Source of the DNA: a virus | Virus record (IMG/VR): IMGVR_UViG_3300021956_000090 | Span: 1 to 21,454 of that record | Direction: 5' to 3' (one strand) | DNA length: 21,454 bases | Shown here: positions 19,454 through 21,454 of the stretch, one piece after another | Position numbering within the stretch: position 1 is the stretch's first letter | Layout of the letters: each line of letters starts with the position of its first letter | Notes under the pieces: model-generated | What the model saw: only the letters and a program-made list of their open reading frames with translations | What the model was told of the DNA's origin: nothing | The model's database searches: none | Position numbers and translations under genes: made by a program

Positions 19454-19668
19454 AATCCATCCGATTGTCTCCAACTTGCATCGTGAGTGTACCTGAATTT
19501 ATAGATCAGAGTATCATAGTTAATGGCCGCATTTGGCGGTTTGAGTTCGATAGAAGGCTTGGGCCTTTGTGGCTCAAGGCCGATGGGTTCACACCCAGAG
19601 AATGCCAAAATCCAAAAAAAGCAGTATGGGAAGCTTTTGAAATTTGGATGAAGGAGAACGTAAAATGA
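19450..19668 (+). CDS. Hypothetical 72-residue beta-rich protein
   Basis: ATG at 19450 in a 4-base overlap, with AAGGAGG 13 bases upstream (spacing a little long). Beta strands with alternating hydrophobics (SIRLSPTCIVSVPEFIDQSI; IIVNGRIWRFEFDRRLGPLW) precede a helix (PKKAVWEAFEIWMKENVK). Size and pattern recall small phage proteins of the accessory zone. I do not recognise the family. It overlaps the first of two duplicated genes. Confidence 0.55.
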   Translation: MKSIRLSPTCIVSVPEFIDQSIIVNGRIWRFEFDRRLGPLWLKADGFTPRECQNPKKAVWEAFEIWMKENVK

Positions 19669-20021
19669 CTGACGAACAAATCAACGCGGCGATCGCGGAG
19701 GCGTGTGGGTGGGTTAAAGTTGACGCAAAAGTAATTCGCGAGCGTAATTTTGCGCAGTGGCTACTCAGGGATGGGCAATGGTGGCGGCACGATGAAAACC
19801 GGGAAATTGCTCAAATTGACGGATTGCCTAACTACTGCAACGACCTCAACGCGATGCATGAGGCGGAGGAGGTTCTTTTATCAGGCAGCGGACCAGGGAT
19901 TTGGGAATGTTTTAGAAACAAACTGCGCTGCAAATATGGAGAAGATGACATCCATGCAACAGCCCGCCAACGCGCAGAGGCGTTTTTACGGACGCTCGGG
20001 AAATGGGAGGAGGACAAATGA
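19665..20021 (+). CDS. Phage ABA-sandwich-like protein, copy 1
   Basis: 118 residues. It starts MTDEQINAAIAEACGW, has L-P-N-Y-C-N-D-L-N-A-M-H-E-A-E near 55-69, and ends ATARQRAEAFLRTLGKWEE. This three-block layout is that of the small alpha-beta 'phage ABA sandwich' proteins common in accessory regions of many phages; their function is unknown. The next gene is a paralogue: the three blocks are nearly identical at DNA level, while the segments between them have diverged. Between blocks 1 and 2 this copy has Trp/Arg-rich sequence (FAQWLLRDGQWWRHDENREI). Confidence 0.7.
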   Translation: MTDEQINAAIAEACGWVKVDAKVIRERNFAQWLLRDGQWWRHDENREIAQIDGLPNYCNDLNAMHEAEEVLLSGSGPGIWECFRNKLRCKYGEDDIHATARQRAEAFLRTLGKWEEDK

Positions 20022-20425
20022 CTGACGAACAAATAAACGCTGCGATTGCGGAGGCGTGTGGGTGGAGACTGCAAGGCTCACCAGAACATCAAAAAGCAAC
20101 AGATGGATGGCAATTTGGACATACATTTGCAATAAACCCATCCGGTGAAGTAGTTTCACGCAACGGAATCCCAAAATACTGCAACGACCTCAACGCGATG
20201 CATGAGGCGGAACAGCATCAGTGGCGCAAAAGTTATTTTTCCCGATACGATTACGTTGACCAGATTGGGAAAATACTAAAAAAGCATCATTGGAACCGTA
20301 TGGAACCCGTTGACATGCTGGATGCAACAGCCCGCCAACGCGCAGAGGCGTTTTTGCGGACGCTGGGGAAATGGGAGGCAACCACCAAGGAATCCTCGGC
20401 AGTTCAGCCAACTAACAAAAATTAA
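20018..20425 (+). CDS. Phage ABA-sandwich-like protein, copy 2
   Basis: 135 residues in an ATGA overlap with copy 1 and preceded by GGAGG. It has the same opening (MTDEQINAAIAEACGWR), the same central block (P-K-Y-C-N-D-L-N-A-M-H-E-A-E) and nearly the same end (ATARQRAEAFLRTLGKWEA), plus a 14-residue tail. The variable parts differ in sequence and length from copy 1 (SPEHQKATDGWQFGHTFAIN between blocks 1 and 2; a Tyr/His/Lys-rich insert before block 3). The pair arose by tandem duplication with later change only in the variable segments. Function unknown. Confidence 0.7.
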   Translation: MTDEQINAAIAEACGWRLQGSPEHQKATDGWQFGHTFAINPSGEVVSRNGIPKYCNDLNAMHEAEQHQWRKSYFSRYDYVDQIGKILKKHHWNRMEPVDMLDATARQRAEAFLRTLGKWEATTKESSAVQPTNKN

Positions 20426-20437
20426 TTGTAAGTTCAA

Positions 20438-20623
20438 ATGACTGACAAACAACAAGACAAATTGAACGCACTCACCGAGCAACGCGACAACCTGCTGCGC
20501 ATCATCCACCACATGCGCAGGATTGCGCTCCCGTACCCGCAATGGGAGCAATCGTGGGCGCAGCTTGGAGGCGAAGTGGTGGCGATTGAGCGGAAGCTAA
20601 CCGAACAAGAGGAGGAAAAATGA
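20438..20623 (+). CDS. Small helical protein
   Basis: 61 residues; ATG 12 bases after the previous stop, in a leader with weak TAAG as ribosome binding site. It opens MTDKQQDK, resembling the MTDEQ start of the two genes before it, perhaps through shared upstream DNA. A helical hairpin is likely (KLNALTEQRDNLLRIIHHMR; WAQLGGEVVAIERKLTEQEE). No known family. GAGGAGG at its end drives the next 39-residue gene. Confidence 0.55.
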   Translation: MTDKQQDKLNALTEQRDNLLRIIHHMRRIALPYPQWEQSWAQLGGEVVAIERKLTEQEEEK

Positions 20624-20739
20624 TTGATGCAATATTCACTGTTTGTTTTGTCGTCACTGCAATTTCAATGAGCTTAATAGCAGCAGCAATCGCCGCACAC
20701 ATGGTGAATGAGGTTTGGAAAGATTGGAGACAACTATGA
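20620..20739 (+). CDS. 39-residue single-span membrane peptide
   Basis: ATG at 20620 overlaps the previous stop (ATGA) and follows a strong GAGGAGG. The peptide is one hydrophobic helix (about 5-28, IFTVCFVVTAISMSLIAAAI and on) followed by a charged, Trp-rich tail (NEVWKDWRQL). It is short enough to be missed by length cut-offs, but overlaps on both sides and the ribosome binding site support it. Tiny phage membrane peptides can inhibit host membrane enzymes or exclude other phages; no specific role can be assigned. Confidence 0.6.
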   Translation: MIDAIFTVCFVVTAISMSLIAAAIAAHMVNEVWKDWRQL

Positions 20740-21005
20740 ATAACCAACACGACGGCGGGCCCGCGTACCCAACTACGGACGGGGCAATGTTTGAGACGCA
20801 ATCCGACGGGAACTCCATCTACCGAGTTGCCCCGGGGTGTAACGGGATGTCCTTGCGCGACTACTTCGCGGCGGCGGCATTGCAAGGCATAATGGCGCAT
20901 GAGGGGCCAATTTTGAGAGATGATTGGAATGATGAATGGTTGTCTCAGACGGCATACGCGATTGCCAATGCCATGCTGCGTGCACGTACCCACGTTGACA
21001 GCTAA
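20736..21005 (+). CDS. Conserved phage accessory protein
   Basis: 89 residues in an ATGA overlap. The pattern N-x-x-D-G-G-P-A-Y-P near the start, G-M-S-L-R-D-Y-F-A-A-A-A-L-Q-G near 44-58, and A-Y-A-I-A-N-A-M-L near 79-87 is that of a widespread small phage protein of unknown function found in many tailed phages. It is the last gene of the accessory operon. Its last codons (cacgttgacagctaa) contain the TTGACA box of the next promoter. Confidence 0.7.
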   Translation: MNNQHDGGPAYPTTDGAMFETQSDGNSIYRVAPGCNGMSLRDYFAAAALQGIMAHEGPILRDDWNDEWLSQTAYAIANAMLRARTHVDS

Positions 21006-21022
21006 CCTTTAAGGGTTATCGT
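20995..21022 (+). promoter_or_regulatory. Promoter TTGACA-N16-TATCGT with palindromic spacer
   Basis: TTGACA (20995-21000) and TATCGT (21017-21022) are 16 bases apart, as at 4369-4396. The spacer contains a 16-base imperfect palindrome, TAACCTTTAAGGGTTA (21003-21018), sitting between the two boxes where a repressor operator would act. The GTG start at 21029 lies 6 bases after the -10 box, so the transcript is probably leaderless. Confidence 0.55.
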
Positions 21023-21028
21023 GGTGGC

Positions 21029-21436
21029 GTGCTAGAGCCATCAACTATCGACCCGCTCCCATCCGATCCGCTGGACGAACTCGCCGAGCTTGGTGTCCCA
21101 ACAGACGCCGCGCTCGGCGTTTTGGCGTGGCACCAAGACCGCTCGGCACGGATGCGCACCGATGGCGGGATCGCCATGCTTTCCCGGGCGCTGGGGTATC
21201 TGCTCGACGCACAAGGCGAGCGCAACCTGTTGTCACGCACTGCTGGCTTGTGCTGGGGGATGGGGCTGGGCGAGGGTATCACCGGTATGGATGCGACCAC
21301 AGCCGCGCCGCTGCTAGGTATGACCAAGCAAGCCTTGAGCCAAGCGGCAACCCGAGCGCGAGAGGCGATGATGGAAGGGCCGAGGATCGTCAAGCTGCCC
21401 ACCCCGGGTAAGGAATCTATTAGGCGCGGGATCTGA
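21029..21436 (+). CDS. HTH protein, possible small terminase or regulator
   Basis: 135 residues from GTG 21029. Acidic, Pro/Leu-rich start (DPLPSDPLDELAELGVPTDA), a helical middle (GGIAMLSRALGYLLDAQGER), then a helix-turn-helix near residues 89-113 (ATTAAPLLGMTKQALSQAAT, RAREAM) of the sigma-region-4/Trp-repressor style, and a basic tail. The gene follows a module boundary and has its own promoter. In many phages the next module is packaging, so a small terminase subunit is possible; a transcription factor is equally consistent. The stop is 18 bases before the end of the window. Confidence 0.6.
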   Translation: MLEPSTIDPLPSDPLDELAELGVPTDAALGVLAWHQDRSARMRTDGGIAMLSRALGYLLDAQGERNLLSRTAGLCWGMGLGEGITGMDATTAAPLLGMTKQALSQAATRAREAMMEGPRIVKLPTPGKESIRRGI

Positions 21437-21454
21437 TCGCGGTTTCGGCGTATA

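Noticed and set aside
1-21454. tRNA genes, integrase, attachment sites, insertion sequences, toxin-antitoxin pair
   Set aside because: Gaps between genes are too short for tRNAs apart from a few that contain promoter or hairpin sequence, and no protein shows integrase, transposase or toxin-antitoxin motifs.

Overview
This window reads as part of a tailed double-stranded DNA phage genome (free phage or prophage). Every gene I can support is on the + strand. Coding density is very high: no gene-free stretch exceeds about 130 bases. Of 43 gene junctions, 23 are exact 4-base ATGA or GTGA overlaps, and three more are TAA-T-ATG, the pattern of long translationally coupled phage operons. I see no integrase, attachment site, tRNA, insertion sequence or CRISPR array. 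AGGAGG-type ribosome binding sites point to a bacterial host, and base composition is moderately GC-rich. The host group cannot be named from the sequence.

Layout. (1) 1-7114, virion and tail: an incomplete morphogenesis gene, a short tape-measure-like protein, several unrecognised structural genes, a Cys-rich small protein, two small tail proteins, and a 685-residue modular collagen-like tail fibre. The module ends in a strong intrinsic terminator (7129-7165). (2) 7176-8360: a lone GT4-type glycosyltransferase behind its own promoter-like sequence. (3) 8370-9968, lysis: a holin-like gene, two small overlapping genes, a second small membrane protein and a T4-type lysozyme. (4) 10041-17657, DNA metabolism: a PD-(D/E)XK nuclease, a Sak4-like RecA-fold ATPase, a pentapeptide-repeat protein, a RecB/Cas4-like Fe-S nuclease, an SSB-like protein, a Dps-like protein, a DnaB-like helicase and a winged-helix initiator-like protein. 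(5) 17658-21005, accessory small genes: a Tad2 (anti-Thoeris) candidate, a tandem pair of duplicated genes, coiled-coil and membrane peptides. (6) 21029-21436: an HTH protein behind a separate promoter, probably starting the next (packaging?) module.

The main hidden structure is a candidate replication origin inside the initiator-like gene. Four palindromic 15-17 bp iterons repeat every 22-23 bp (17363-17446). They are followed by an AT-richer stretch and two large GC-rich hairpins, much like the arrangement of lambda O/ori. The second is a two-copy regulatory element, T-tract/G/A-tract plus TAAAGCG plus TGCCTATTAGG at constant spacing, placed about 50 bases before the first genes of regions 4 and 5. 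It implies co-regulation of both modules. A third is a set of TTGAC(A/G) promoters; two have a 16-base spacer and an identical TATCGT box, and two place the start codon at the expected transcription start (leaderless).

How the genes may work together (inference): the initiator binds the iterons and loads the DnaB-like helicase. The Sak4-like annealer, Fe-S nuclease and SSB-like protein form a recombination set. The fibre cluster recognises host surface sugars, the holin/lysozyme set releases progeny, and the 18-21 kb cluster is a turnover zone for host-takeover and anti-defence genes.
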